Assembly: GCA_002428965.1 (NCBI GenBank)
Contig: DIYI01000015.1
Span: 9,228-73,227, forward strand
Length of the DNA: 64,000 nt
DNA from: Jejuia sp. UBA6058
GTDB taxonomy: Bacteria; Bacteroidota; Bacteroidia; Flavobacteriales; Flavobacteriaceae
Reading direction: 5' to 3'
Shown: piece by piece, positions 1 to 8,292 of the stretch
Layout of the letters: every line of letters begins with the position of its first letter
How positions within the stretch are numbered: position 1 is the first letter of the stretch
Position numbers and translations under genes: made by a program
The notes under the pieces: model-generated
Database searches by the model: none
Told to the model about the DNA's origin: nothing
Seen by the model: the letters and a program-made list of their open reading frames with translations, nothing else

Positions 1-45
1 AGCTACGATTCATTTGGTGATGTTGAAGAACTCATTTTAAAATAA
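1..45 (+). CDS. C-terminal end of a probable HlyD/MacA-type membrane-fusion protein (partial)
   Basis: The first 14 codons of the window form an open frame (SYDSFGDVEELILK) that ends in TAA, so a gene enters from the left. The ending resembles the C-termini of flavobacterial periplasmic adaptor proteins, which often finish with an 'SSYD...LxLK' strand. An adaptor is the one component missing from the ATPase-permease-TolC locus that follows. The fragment is too short to prove the family; the assignment rests mostly on context. Confidence 0.4.
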   Translation, partial: SYDSFGDVEELILK

Positions 46-122
46 ATTTTTGTTCAAATAGAATACATAGATAACAGTAAATAACTAGGCTAAGAGCTAA
101 AAGCAAAGAAAATTCAAATACA

Positions 123-800
123 ATGATACAAATTACAGATTTAGAGAAATTTTACAGTACCGAGGAGGTTCAAACTATTGCACTTAACAAATTGTCATTT
201 CAGGTTAAAGAAGGCGAATTCGTTGCCATTATGGGGCCTTCGGGTTGCGGCAAATCAACATTACTAAATATTTTAGGATTATTGGATGATCCTGACGGCG
301 GAAGTTTCAAATTTAATGGTGAAGAAGTTGCTGGATACAACGAGCGTAAACGTTCTAATTTAAGAAAACACAATATAGGTTTCGTATTCCAAAGTTTTAA
401 TCTTATAGATGAACTTACGGTTTTTGAAAACGTAGAGCTACCATTAATCTACACGGGTGTTAAACCAGCTGAACGCAAAAAGAAGGTTGAAGAAGTACTC
501 GAAAAAATGCAAATTATGCACAGGAGAAACCACTTTCCGCAGCAATTATCTGGAGGTCAGCAGCAACGTGTGGCAGTAGCACGTGCGGTAGTTAACAATC
601 CAAAATTAATCTTGGCAGATGAGCCTACTGGTAATCTAGATAGTACCAATGGTAATGAAGTAATGGATTTACTTATCGATTTAAACGAAGCTGGAACCAC
701 AATAATAATGGTGACACATAGTGAGCACGATGCAAAATACAGTCACAGAATTATAAGAATGTTAGATGGTCAAAAAGTAACAGAAAACATTTTAGCATAA
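123..800 (+). CDS. LolD/MacB-type ABC transporter ATP-binding protein
   Basis: This 225-residue protein is a complete ABC ATPase of the LolD/MacB (FtsE-like) group, which powers mechanotransmission exporters at the inner membrane. Walker A is GPSGCGKST at residues 38-46, the Q-loop glutamine is Q90, the signature LSGGQ is at 142-146, Walker B ends with E167, the D-loop NLDS is at 171-174 and the switch histidine is H199. All are canonical. It heads an array of six FtsX-type permeases on the same strand and probably energises them. Substrate is unknown; macrolides, peptides or lipoproteins are all possible for this family. Confidence 0.93.
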   Translation: MIQITDLEKFYSTEEVQTIALNKLSFQVKEGEFVAIMGPSGCGKSTLLNILGLLDDPDGGSFKFNGEEVAGYNERKRSNLRKHNIGFVFQSFNLIDELTVFENVELPLIYTGVKPAERKKKVEEVLEKMQIMHRRNHFPQQLSGGQQQRVAVARAVVNNPKLILADEPTGNLDSTNGNEVMDLLIDLNEAGTTIIMVTHSEHDAKYSHRIIRMLDGQKVTENILA

Positions 801-847
801 AAGATTTCATCAATCAAAATCAATCAAACCAATCAAGCAGGTGAATG

Positions 848-889
848 CACTTCGGTATTATAATCCGCTAAATCTGTTGTACCGAAGTG
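848..889 (+). other. Hairpin between the ATPase and first permease
   Basis: A perfect 10-bp inverted repeat (CACTTCGGTA at 848-857, TACCGAAGTG at 880-889) encloses a 22-nt loop. It lies in the 158-nt gap between the ATPase stop and the first permease start. No T-run follows, so a simple intrinsic terminator is unlikely; it may act in the mRNA as a processing or stability element. Confidence 0.6.
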
Positions 890-907
890 TTGCCACCATA
901 TCAACAA

Positions 908-935
908 GTGCTGAACTTGTTTCAGTATCAAAAAA
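908..935 (+). repeat. Short dispersed repeat, copy A
   Basis: GTGCTGAACTTGTTTCAGTA followed by TCAAAAA, containing the small inverted repeat CTGAA/TTCAG. Near-identical copies occur at 8256-8282 and 10740-10766, each shortly before a permease start codon. The core resembles a palindromic repeat that I recall as common in Flavobacteriaceae intergenic regions. Confidence 0.7.
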
Positions 936-958
936 CGAACAGTAAATTTTTAAAAACG

Positions 959-3361
959 ATGCTTAAAAATTATTTCAAAATAGCCTTTAGAAACCTTTTA
1001 AAGAATAAAATATATTCTATTATCAACATTTCTGGTTTGGCAATAGGTATGGCCGTGGCCATTATAATAGGACTTTGGATTCATGATGAGGTAAGTTGGA
1101 ACGATTACTTTACGAATAAAAGCACCGTGGCTCAAATGATACAGAGTCAAACGTTTAATGGAAAAACGGGAACTGGTCCTGCAATACCTAGACCTTTGGA
1201 ATTTGAATTAAGAGAGAACTATGCTGATTATTTTAAGCATATAGTTATGTCTTCATGGAACAACTCTGTGTATTTAAAAGTAGGCGATAAAAGTATATCT
1301 AGAGATGGAAACTTTATGCAAGAAGAGGCGCCTGCATTGCTAGATTTGAAAATGATTAAAGGTGATCATGCTTCATTAAAGGAAGTAAACTCAATATTAC
1401 TTTCTGAGACTTTAGCAAAAGATTTATTTGGAGATGAAGACCCTATTGGCAAACCTGTAACGGTTAATTATGAAGGCGATTTAATGGTAACAGGAGTCTA
1501 TGAGGATATTCCAGAAACCACGTCGTTTTCAGATTTGCAGTACATAGGCAATTGGGAGATGATGGTGCAAACTTATGAGTGGATGCGAAATGCAAAAGAT
1601 CAATGGGGAAATAATTCATTTCAACTATTTGTACAGGTTCATGATAATGCTACTGTAAAATCAGTTTCAGAAATAATTAAAGATGCTAAGTTGAAAGCCG
1701 CAGGAGAAGATATAGAGCAGTTTAATCCACAATTAATGTTATTGCCAATGGATGATTGGCATTTAAGAAGCAATTTTGAGGATGGCGTACAAACTGGGGG
1801 AAGAATAGAAAACGTATGGCTATTTGGGATTATTGGGATATTTGTTTTGCTTTTAGCATGCATTAATTTTATTAATTTAAGTACTGCTCGTTCTGAAAAA
1901 AGAGCGACCGAGGTTGGGATAAGAAAATCAATAGGTTCAAAGCGTAGCCAATTAATAATTCAATTTTTAAGCGAGTCATTTTTAATTGTTGTATTCGCTT
2001 TTGCTTTGGCAATAGGTATCGTGTTGTTGTTTTTAAATGGCTTCAATACCCTAGCTAGTAAATCCATAGTCTTTCCATGGTCGAATATAGGTTTTTGGTC
2101 TTTAGCATTAGTATTTATTTTATTTACCGCATTGGTTTCAGGAAGTTATCCAGCACTTTATTTGTCTTCTTTTAATCCAGTTTCGGTTTTAAAAGGCACT
2201 TTTAAGGCTGGACGCTATTCTGCGTTACCGAGAAAAATTTTAGTGGTACTACAATTTACCTTTTCGGTGGCACTAATTATAGGTACCATGGTTGTAATGA
2301 ATCAGATTGAATTTAGTAAAAATAGACCTGTAGGCTACAATAAAAATGGATTGATACAACTTCCAGTAATGAGTCCAGAATTTGAAGGTAAAGCCGATAT
2401 TATGCGTAATCAGTTTTTAGAGTCTGGTGCTATTACAAATATGTCCACATCAAGCAGTCCAACTACCCAAGTATGGTCTAATAGAAGCGGATACACTTGG
2501 GAAGGTAAACCAGAGGGTTTTCAAGAAGATTTGGCGTTCACAACAGTATCTCATGAATTCGCTGAAACAATGGATGTTGAAATTATAGCAGGTCGTGGGT
2601 TTTCTAGAGAATTTGCAACAGATAGTAGCGCAGTGATATTGAATGAAACAGCGGTAGAGTATATGGGTTTAAAGGATCCTATAGGGAAGTTAATACGGGA
2701 TTCAGATACAGAAAATCCTTCTCCACCTTTAAAAATTGTGGGCGTTATTAAAGATATGATTGTACGATCTCCATACGAACCTGTAAAGCAAGCAATGTAT
2801 GTGTTTGATGCAGATAATAATGTAAGCTTTTATAACCTACGTTTAAATCCAGAAAAGAGTGTTGCTGAAAGTTTAAGCCTAATTGAAACTACGTTTAAAA
2901 ATAACTTTCCTAGTATTCCTTTTGATTACCAGTTTGTAGATGAAGAGTATGGGAGAAAATTTAGAGCAGAGGAACGTGTAGCAAGTTTAGCTAAAGTCTT
3001 CACGCTTTTGGCCATCTTTATTAGCTGTCTAGGTTTATTTGGTTTGGCATCATTTGTTGCAGAACAGCGCACTAAAGAAATAGGCGTTAGAAAAGTACTG
3101 GGAGCATCTATCAGCCAATTATGGGTATTGCTTTCTAAAGATTTTATCACACTTGTTGTTATTGCCATTTTAGTTGCGTCTCCATTGGCATATTATATCA
3201 TGGGGCAATGGTTGCAAAAGTTTACCTATAGAACGGCTGTAGGTTGGGAGGTATTGGCTATTGCTTGTTTCGGCGCTATTATTATAACGCTCATTACAGT
3301 TAGTTTTCAGGCGGTAAGAGCAGCCGCTGCAAATCCAGTAAAATCTTTAAGAACAGAATAA
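959..3361 (+). CDS. FtsX/MacB-type ABC transporter permease 1 of 6
   Basis: The reading frame is open from 887, but the start is placed at ATG 959 because the product then begins MLKNYFKIAFRN, the N-terminus shared by the array, and an upstream start would put a dispersed repeat inside the gene. The 800-residue protein has eight predicted membrane segments near residues 18-41, 286-307, 340-362, 377-400, 427-450, 680-702, 730-748 and 765-786, with two large periplasmic domains. This is a duplicated MacB_PCD-FtsX layout. Both halves carry the coupling motif (EVGIRKSIG and EIGVRKVLG). The motif YDxxH...RIYR seen after the first membrane segment in permeases 3 and 5 is not preserved here. The C-terminus is NPVKSLRTE. 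Confidence 0.9.
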   Translation: MLKNYFKIAFRNLLKNKIYSIINISGLAIGMAVAIIIGLWIHDEVSWNDYFTNKSTVAQMIQSQTFNGKTGTGPAIPRPLEFELRENYADYFKHIVMSSWNNSVYLKVGDKSISRDGNFMQEEAPALLDLKMIKGDHASLKEVNSILLSETLAKDLFGDEDPIGKPVTVNYEGDLMVTGVYEDIPETTSFSDLQYIGNWEMMVQTYEWMRNAKDQWGNNSFQLFVQVHDNATVKSVSEIIKDAKLKAAGEDIEQFNPQLMLLPMDDWHLRSNFEDGVQTGGRIENVWLFGIIGIFVLLLACINFINLSTARSEKRATEVGIRKSIGSKRSQLIIQFLSESFLIVVFAFALAIGIVLLFLNGFNTLASKSIVFPWSNIGFWSLALVFILFTALVSGSYPALYLSSFNPVSVLKGTFKAGRYSALPRKILVVLQFTFSVALIIGTMVVMNQIEFSKNRPVGYNKNGLIQLPVMSPEFEGKADIMRNQFLESGAITNMSTSSSPTTQVWSNRSGYTWEGKPEGFQEDLAFTTVSHEFAETMDVEIIAGRGFSREFATDSSAVILNETAVEYMGLKDPIGKLIRDSDTENPSPPLKIVGVIKDMIVRSPYEPVKQAMYVFDADNNVSFYNLRLNPEKSVAESLSLIETTFKNNFPSIPFDYQFVDEEYGRKFRAEERVASLAKVFTLLAIFISCLGLFGLASFVAEQRTKEIGVRKVLGASISQLWVLLSKDFITLVVIAILVASPLAYYIMGQWLQKFTYRTAVGWEVLAIACFGAIIITLITVSFQAVRAAAANPVKSLRTE

Positions 3362-3391
3362 AAGAATCATCAAATTAAAACAACAACAGTC

Positions 3392-5839
3392 ATGATTAAA
3401 AATTATTTCAAAATAGCTTTGAGAAATATCATGAAGCATAGGGTGTTTTCATTTATAAATGTTATCGGCCTTACCATTGGTTTGAGTGCTTCATTTGTAA
3501 TTGGGTTAATGATTTACTATGACTACACTTTTGATGATTTTCATGAGGATGGAGATCGTATTTATAGAGTTGTAACCAATTTTAAAACGCCGGAGGGTGA
3601 ATTTTTTAACTCAGGAGTTACACTGGCTTTGGAAGAGTCTATTAAGGATAACGTGAATTTTGAATTGGTAAATGGTTTTTACATTGAAAGACCTTCAAAA
3701 GTTGAAAATAAAGAAATAGATAATATTGTAAAATGGCCAAACCATGTTATCTATACGTCTATTGATTATTTTAATCTTTTTGAATATGAATTTTTGGCAG
3801 GAGATAAGTTTGAGGCTTTATCTAACCCCAATAGTGTTATTCTAACCAGAGAAAGAGCTGAAGAGTATTTTCCTAAAATGCTACCATCAGAAATAATAGG
3901 CAAAACTCTTGTTTACAATGATTCTATAAATATTAGTGTAACAGGGGTTGTGGAGAATTTTAAGCAACGATCCGACTTTATTTTTCAAGAGTTTATTTCT
4001 CACTCTACAATTTTACAAACAAGATTACATGAGGATTTCAAAGAAAAAAATTGGAATAATACGAATTCCTCCTCTCAACTATTTGTAAAAGTAGCGGATG
4101 TTGCTAATCCAGATTTAATACAAAAAGAGTTTGATGCCTTGGCAGAAAAACACCTTGATGCAGAAATGCTAGAATATGGACAATCGAGGCAGTTTGTTTT
4201 ACAACCTCTAAGCGATATTCATTTTAATGAGAAATATGGTATTTACGACTGGTCCAGAGGTCAGGCAAGTAGACCGTTATTAAGAAATTTGGCCCTAGTT
4301 GCTGTTTTTCTATTGCTTTTGGGGTGTATTAATTTTATAAACCTCAATACAGCACAAGCTACACAACGCGCAAAGGAGATAGGTATTCGTAAAACTTTAG
4401 GAAGTTCGAGAAAACAGCTAATTGGTCAGTTCATTGGAGAAACTTTTCTTTTGGTAATTATATCTATGGTAATCTCACTGTTTCTTTCTAACTGGCTTAT
4501 TACTATTTTCTCTGAATTTGTTCCGGAAGATGTAAGTTTAGAGCTGTTTAAATCGCCGGTAGTGGTCTTTGGTGTTTTGATACTTATTATTGTGGTAACA
4601 CTTTTTTCTGGATTTTATCCTGCATTCGTTTTATCTAAATTTAACACTGTTAAAGTGTTAAAAAACCAACTAACAATTGGGGATACTAAAGCAGGATTTC
4701 GCAAGTTTTTAACAATTTTTCAATTTACTATAGCTCAAGTATTTATTATAGCCACATTATTAGTAGGTAGACAAATAAACTATTTGTTGCAGAAGGATAT
4801 GGGGTTTAAAACAGACGCTATTGTCTCTGTTTCTAGTCCAAGAAGTGAAAGTGAACTTCTAAAAAAAGAACTATATGCTCAAAAATTGAGAGCTATACCT
4901 CAAATAAAGAAGGTTAGTATTGGGGGCAATCCACCCGCTTCTTTTTCGACCAGTTCAACTAATGCTACTTTTAAAGATGGGGAAAAAGAAATTCAGTCTG
5001 GTTTACAATTTTTGCATGGAGATACTAATTATTTAAACGTTTTTGAACTTAATTTACTAGCCGGTAGAACTCGCAGAAATGATACTATAAAAGAGTTAGT
5101 GGTAAATGAAACTTTTGCAAAAAAAATAGGATTTACCAATCCAGTAGACGCAGTTGGTAAAAGGGTTATTCTTAGTGATGAAAGTATACCTATTGTTGGA
5201 GTAATGGCCGATTTTCATCAAAGATCACTAAAATTAGGTATAGAACCAATGGCGCTGATTGGAGATTGGTATCGTCCTAATTTTAGTCAATTTCAAGGTG
5301 TTCATATAGCTCTTAATAGTAGCTCTGGAGAAGATTTAAAGAGTACTCTTCGTAAAATTGAGGATGAATATAAAACCATTTATACGGAAGTTGAAGATTA
5401 TAACTTGGTTTTCATGGATGAAACAATTGAACAATTCTACCATCAAGAAGAGAAAATATCAAAACTTTTAAACTGGTCAACAGGTCTTTCGATACTTATT
5501 AGTTGCTTGGGATTGTTAGGATTAGTTATATATACCACAAATAGAAGAGTAAAAGAAATTGGGGTACGAAAAGTTCTAGGTGCGTCTATTACACAATTAA
5601 ATGTTTTATTGTGTAAAGAGTTTTTAATTCTTGTTGCTATAGCATTTCTAGTGGCATCACCAATAGCCTTTTATGGTGTTAGTAATTGGCTCCAAGATTT
5701 TGCTTACAAAACTAATATTAGTTTTTGGGTGTTTTTACTAAGTGGTAGTGTAATGATAGTATTCGCATTATTAGTAATAAGTATTAAAACGTTACAAGCT
5801 GCAACGTCAAATCCAATAAAATCTCTTAGAACAGAGTAA
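3392..5839 (+). CDS. FtsX/MacB-type ABC transporter permease 2 of 6
   Basis: An 815-residue double-FtsX permease that begins MIKNYFKIALRNI and ends NPIKSLRTE. After the first membrane helix comes FDDFHEDGDRIYRV, the array's shared periplasmic motif. Coupling motifs are EIGIRKTLGS in the first half and EIGVRKVLGA in the second. It starts 30 nt after permease 1 stops, so the two are probably cotranscribed. Its first bases (ATGATTAAAAATTATTTCAA) are identical to those of permease 3, consistent with duplication. Substrate is unknown. Confidence 0.9.
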   Translation: MIKNYFKIALRNIMKHRVFSFINVIGLTIGLSASFVIGLMIYYDYTFDDFHEDGDRIYRVVTNFKTPEGEFFNSGVTLALEESIKDNVNFELVNGFYIERPSKVENKEIDNIVKWPNHVIYTSIDYFNLFEYEFLAGDKFEALSNPNSVILTRERAEEYFPKMLPSEIIGKTLVYNDSINISVTGVVENFKQRSDFIFQEFISHSTILQTRLHEDFKEKNWNNTNSSSQLFVKVADVANPDLIQKEFDALAEKHLDAEMLEYGQSRQFVLQPLSDIHFNEKYGIYDWSRGQASRPLLRNLALVAVFLLLLGCINFINLNTAQATQRAKEIGIRKTLGSSRKQLIGQFIGETFLLVIISMVISLFLSNWLITIFSEFVPEDVSLELFKSPVVVFGVLILIIVVTLFSGFYPAFVLSKFNTVKVLKNQLTIGDTKAGFRKFLTIFQFTIAQVFIIATLLVGRQINYLLQKDMGFKTDAIVSVSSPRSESELLKKELYAQKLRAIPQIKKVSIGGNPPASFSTSSTNATFKDGEKEIQSGLQFLHGDTNYLNVFELNLLAGRTRRNDTIKELVVNETFAKKIGFTNPVDAVGKRVILSDESIPIVGVMADFHQRSLKLGIEPMALIGDWYRPNFSQFQGVHIALNSSSGEDLKSTLRKIEDEYKTIYTEVEDYNLVFMDETIEQFYHQEEKISKLLNWSTGLSILISCLGLLGLVIYTTNRRVKEIGVRKVLGASITQLNVLLCKEFLILVAIAFLVASPIAFYGVSNWLQDFAYKTNISFWVFLLSGSVMIVFALLVISIKTLQAATSNPIKSLRTE

Positions 5840-5866
5840 TCACCATCAATTAAAAAAACAAAAGTC

Positions 5867-8245
5867 ATGATTAAAAATTATTTCAAAATAGCACTAAGAA
5901 ATCTATTAAAACATAAAGGATTTGCAGCATTAAATATTAGTGGTTTAGCTATAGGAATGACTGCTGGATTTTTGGTATTAATGTACGTAGGATTTGAATT
6001 AAGCTATGATACCATGCATAGTAAATCAGATAATATATACAGGGTTGTTGCAGATATAAAAACACCTTCAGAGACAATAAATGCTAATAAAGCGGCATGG
6101 GCGGTAGCACCAAACTTAGAAAGGGAGTTTCCAGAGGTGTTAAAAGCGGCTCGTATCACAAATTTAAACTTGGTGGTTGTAAAAGATGATAAAAAAATCA
6201 TCGAAGAGAACGCTATAGGTGTTGATTCTGCTTTTCTGGATATTTTCGATTTTAAACTAATTAAAGGTGATAAAAGGGCTTTATTTAAGAATCCACATGA
6301 TCTAGTAATTTCGGAAGAGATCGCTGAAAAGTATTTTGGAAGTACCAATCCTATAGGGAAACAATTAGAGTTGGAAGGGTTTGATGATCCTGGATTAATT
6401 ACTGGGGTTATGGAAGAAATTCCAGAAAACTCGCATATTCAAGCGGATATAATAATGTCAATGATAACCTTCACAGCACCGCCAGACGACCGTGATGAGC
6501 ACTGGAGTAATTACAATCCCTTCAGTTATATTCTTCTTGCCGATGGTACTGATCCAAAGCTATTGGAATCTAAATTTCCAGAATTTTTAGAAGAAAAAAA
6601 TGGAGATCAGATGCGCGAACTTCAAATGTTTGTGACACTTTTTTTAGAACCCTTTTCCGACGTGTATTTAAGATCAGATAGAGGTGGTGATATTACAGGT
6701 AATATTAACAATGTTTATATATTCTCAATAATAGGCATATTTATATTGCTTATTGCAAGTATTAATTTTATTAATTTATCTACTGCACGCTCCGTTGAAA
6801 GAGCAAGAGAAGTTGGAATTCGAAAAGTAATTGGTGCAGGTAAAAATCAACTGGCTTTTCAATTTATTGGTGAATCTATAATAATCTGCTTGCTCTCATT
6901 TTTGGTAGCGCTTGGTTTAGCGTCATTAAGCTTACCATATTTTAATGAGTTGGCTGGTAAAACAGTAAGTACTGGAATATTTATTGAGCCTATTAACATA
7001 CTTTATCTTTTTCTAATAGCGCTTTTAATAGGATCCATTGCTGGCATTTACCCAGCTATAGTGCTTTCGGCATTTAAACCAGTAAGTGTTCTTAAGGGTA
7101 GTTTTTCAAAAGGCACTAAAGGTATTTTATTAAGAAAGAGCCTTGTTGTTGTGCAGTTTACAATATCAATAGCTTTAATTATTGGCACAATAGTTATTTA
7201 TAAGCAAATGCATTTTATGCGAAACCAAGAATTAGGTTTTAATAAAGAGCATACTTTGATTATTCCAACCGAAACTGGAAGTTCTCAAGAAGCATTGCGA
7301 AATAGCTTTGAACAAATTGCAGAGGTAGAAGGTACGGCATTAACATCTAGCGTGCCAGGAACGGGTAACCCAGCGGCATATTCTGAAGTTGAGAATCAAA
7401 ATGGCGATATGCAAATTGCTAATTTAGACTTGTATTTTGTTAATGAAGATTTTATTGATGAATTGGGCATGGAGGTAATAGCAGGTAGAGGTTTTTCAAG
7501 AGATTTTCCTTCAGATTCTTCAAAAGCTATGGTTATTAATGAGAAGACTGTAGCACTACTTGGGTATTCAAATCCTGAAGATGCTATTGGGGCACGTTAC
7601 GATCAATGGGGTAGTAATGGACAAGTGATTGGCGTGGTTAAGGATTTTAATTTTAGGTCGTTACAACAAGATATTAGCCCATTAACCATGCGTTTAGATC
7701 CTAGAAGTACAGGTCTTGTTACGGTAAAAATACAAGGGCAGAACATTCCCAAGGCCTTAAGTGCTATAGAAGATGTTTGGAAATCAATGAAGCCTGCAGA
7801 TCCTTTTGAGTATTACTTTTTAGATGAGCTTTTTGATGCACAATATGAAGCAGAAGATGACTTTGGAAATCTCTTTTTAAGCTTCGCGTTGTTGGCAATT
7901 TTTATTTCTTGTTTAGGGTTGCTTGGTCTGGCTGCTTACAGTACTATTCAGCGAAGAAAGGAAATAGGTATTCGCAAAATAATAGGAGCTTCTGTAGGCA
8001 GTATAGTAAACCTGCTTTCAAAAGATTTTTTAAAATTAGTTGGAATCTCATTTTTAGTAGCTGCACCAATTGCATGGTACGCGATGCAAAGTTGGTTAGA
8101 AGATTTTGCTTATAAGATAAATATTGAGTGGTGGATGATAGCCTTGGCTGGTTTAGTGGCCATTGTTATTGCACTATTTACCGTAAGTTTTCAGGCGATT
8201 TCGGCTGCTGTGACAAATCCAGTCAAGTCCCTTCGTACGGAATAA
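5867..8245 (+). CDS. FtsX/MacB-type ABC transporter permease 3 of 6
   Basis: A 792-residue paralogue, the shortest of the array, with N-terminus MIKNYFKIALRNL and C-terminus NPVKSLRTE. The post-helix-1 motif is SYDTMHSKSDNIYRV. Coupling motifs are EVGIRKVIGA and EIGIRKIIGA, one per half. The second periplasmic domain contains the conserved 'VIAGRGFSRDF' segment also present in permeases 1 and 5. It follows permease 2 by 27 nt and has no frameshift or internal stop, so it appears functional. Confidence 0.9.
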   Translation: MIKNYFKIALRNLLKHKGFAALNISGLAIGMTAGFLVLMYVGFELSYDTMHSKSDNIYRVVADIKTPSETINANKAAWAVAPNLEREFPEVLKAARITNLNLVVVKDDKKIIEENAIGVDSAFLDIFDFKLIKGDKRALFKNPHDLVISEEIAEKYFGSTNPIGKQLELEGFDDPGLITGVMEEIPENSHIQADIIMSMITFTAPPDDRDEHWSNYNPFSYILLADGTDPKLLESKFPEFLEEKNGDQMRELQMFVTLFLEPFSDVYLRSDRGGDITGNINNVYIFSIIGIFILLIASINFINLSTARSVERAREVGIRKVIGAGKNQLAFQFIGESIIICLLSFLVALGLASLSLPYFNELAGKTVSTGIFIEPINILYLFLIALLIGSIAGIYPAIVLSAFKPVSVLKGSFSKGTKGILLRKSLVVVQFTISIALIIGTIVIYKQMHFMRNQELGFNKEHTLIIPTETGSSQEALRNSFEQIAEVEGTALTSSVPGTGNPAAYSEVENQNGDMQIANLDLYFVNEDFIDELGMEVIAGRGFSRDFPSDSSKAMVINEKTVALLGYSNPEDAIGARYDQWGSNGQVIGVVKDFNFRSLQQDISPLTMRLDPRSTGLVTVKIQGQNIPKALSAIEDVWKSMKPADPFEYYFLDELFDAQYEAEDDFGNLFLSFALLAIFISCLGLLGLAAYSTIQRRKEIGIRKIIGASVGSIVNLLSKDFLKLVGISFLVAAPIAWYAMQSWLEDFAYKINIEWWMIALAGLVAIVIALFTVSFQAISAAVTNPVKSLRTE

Positions 8246-8255
8246 TCATCAACAC

Positions 8256-8282
8256 ATGCTGAACTTATTTCAGTGTCAAAAA
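8256..8282 (+). repeat. Short dispersed repeat, copy B
   Basis: ATGCTGAACTTATTTCAGTG followed by TCAAAAA; it differs from copy A at a few bases and ends 10 nt before the ATG of permease 4. It fills most of the spacer between permeases 3 and 4. Confidence 0.7.
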
Positions 8283-8292
8283 ATGAATAGTT

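Noticed and set aside
887..958. Upstream extension of permease 1 (25 extra codons from 887)
   Set aside because: The extension contains a dispersed repeat and part of a hairpin, and the array's conserved N-terminus begins at 959.
6004..6348. 114-codon minus-strand ORF inside permease 3
   Set aside because: Serine- and phenylalanine-rich product typical of an antisense shadow in an AT-rich gene; the plus-strand gene is certain.
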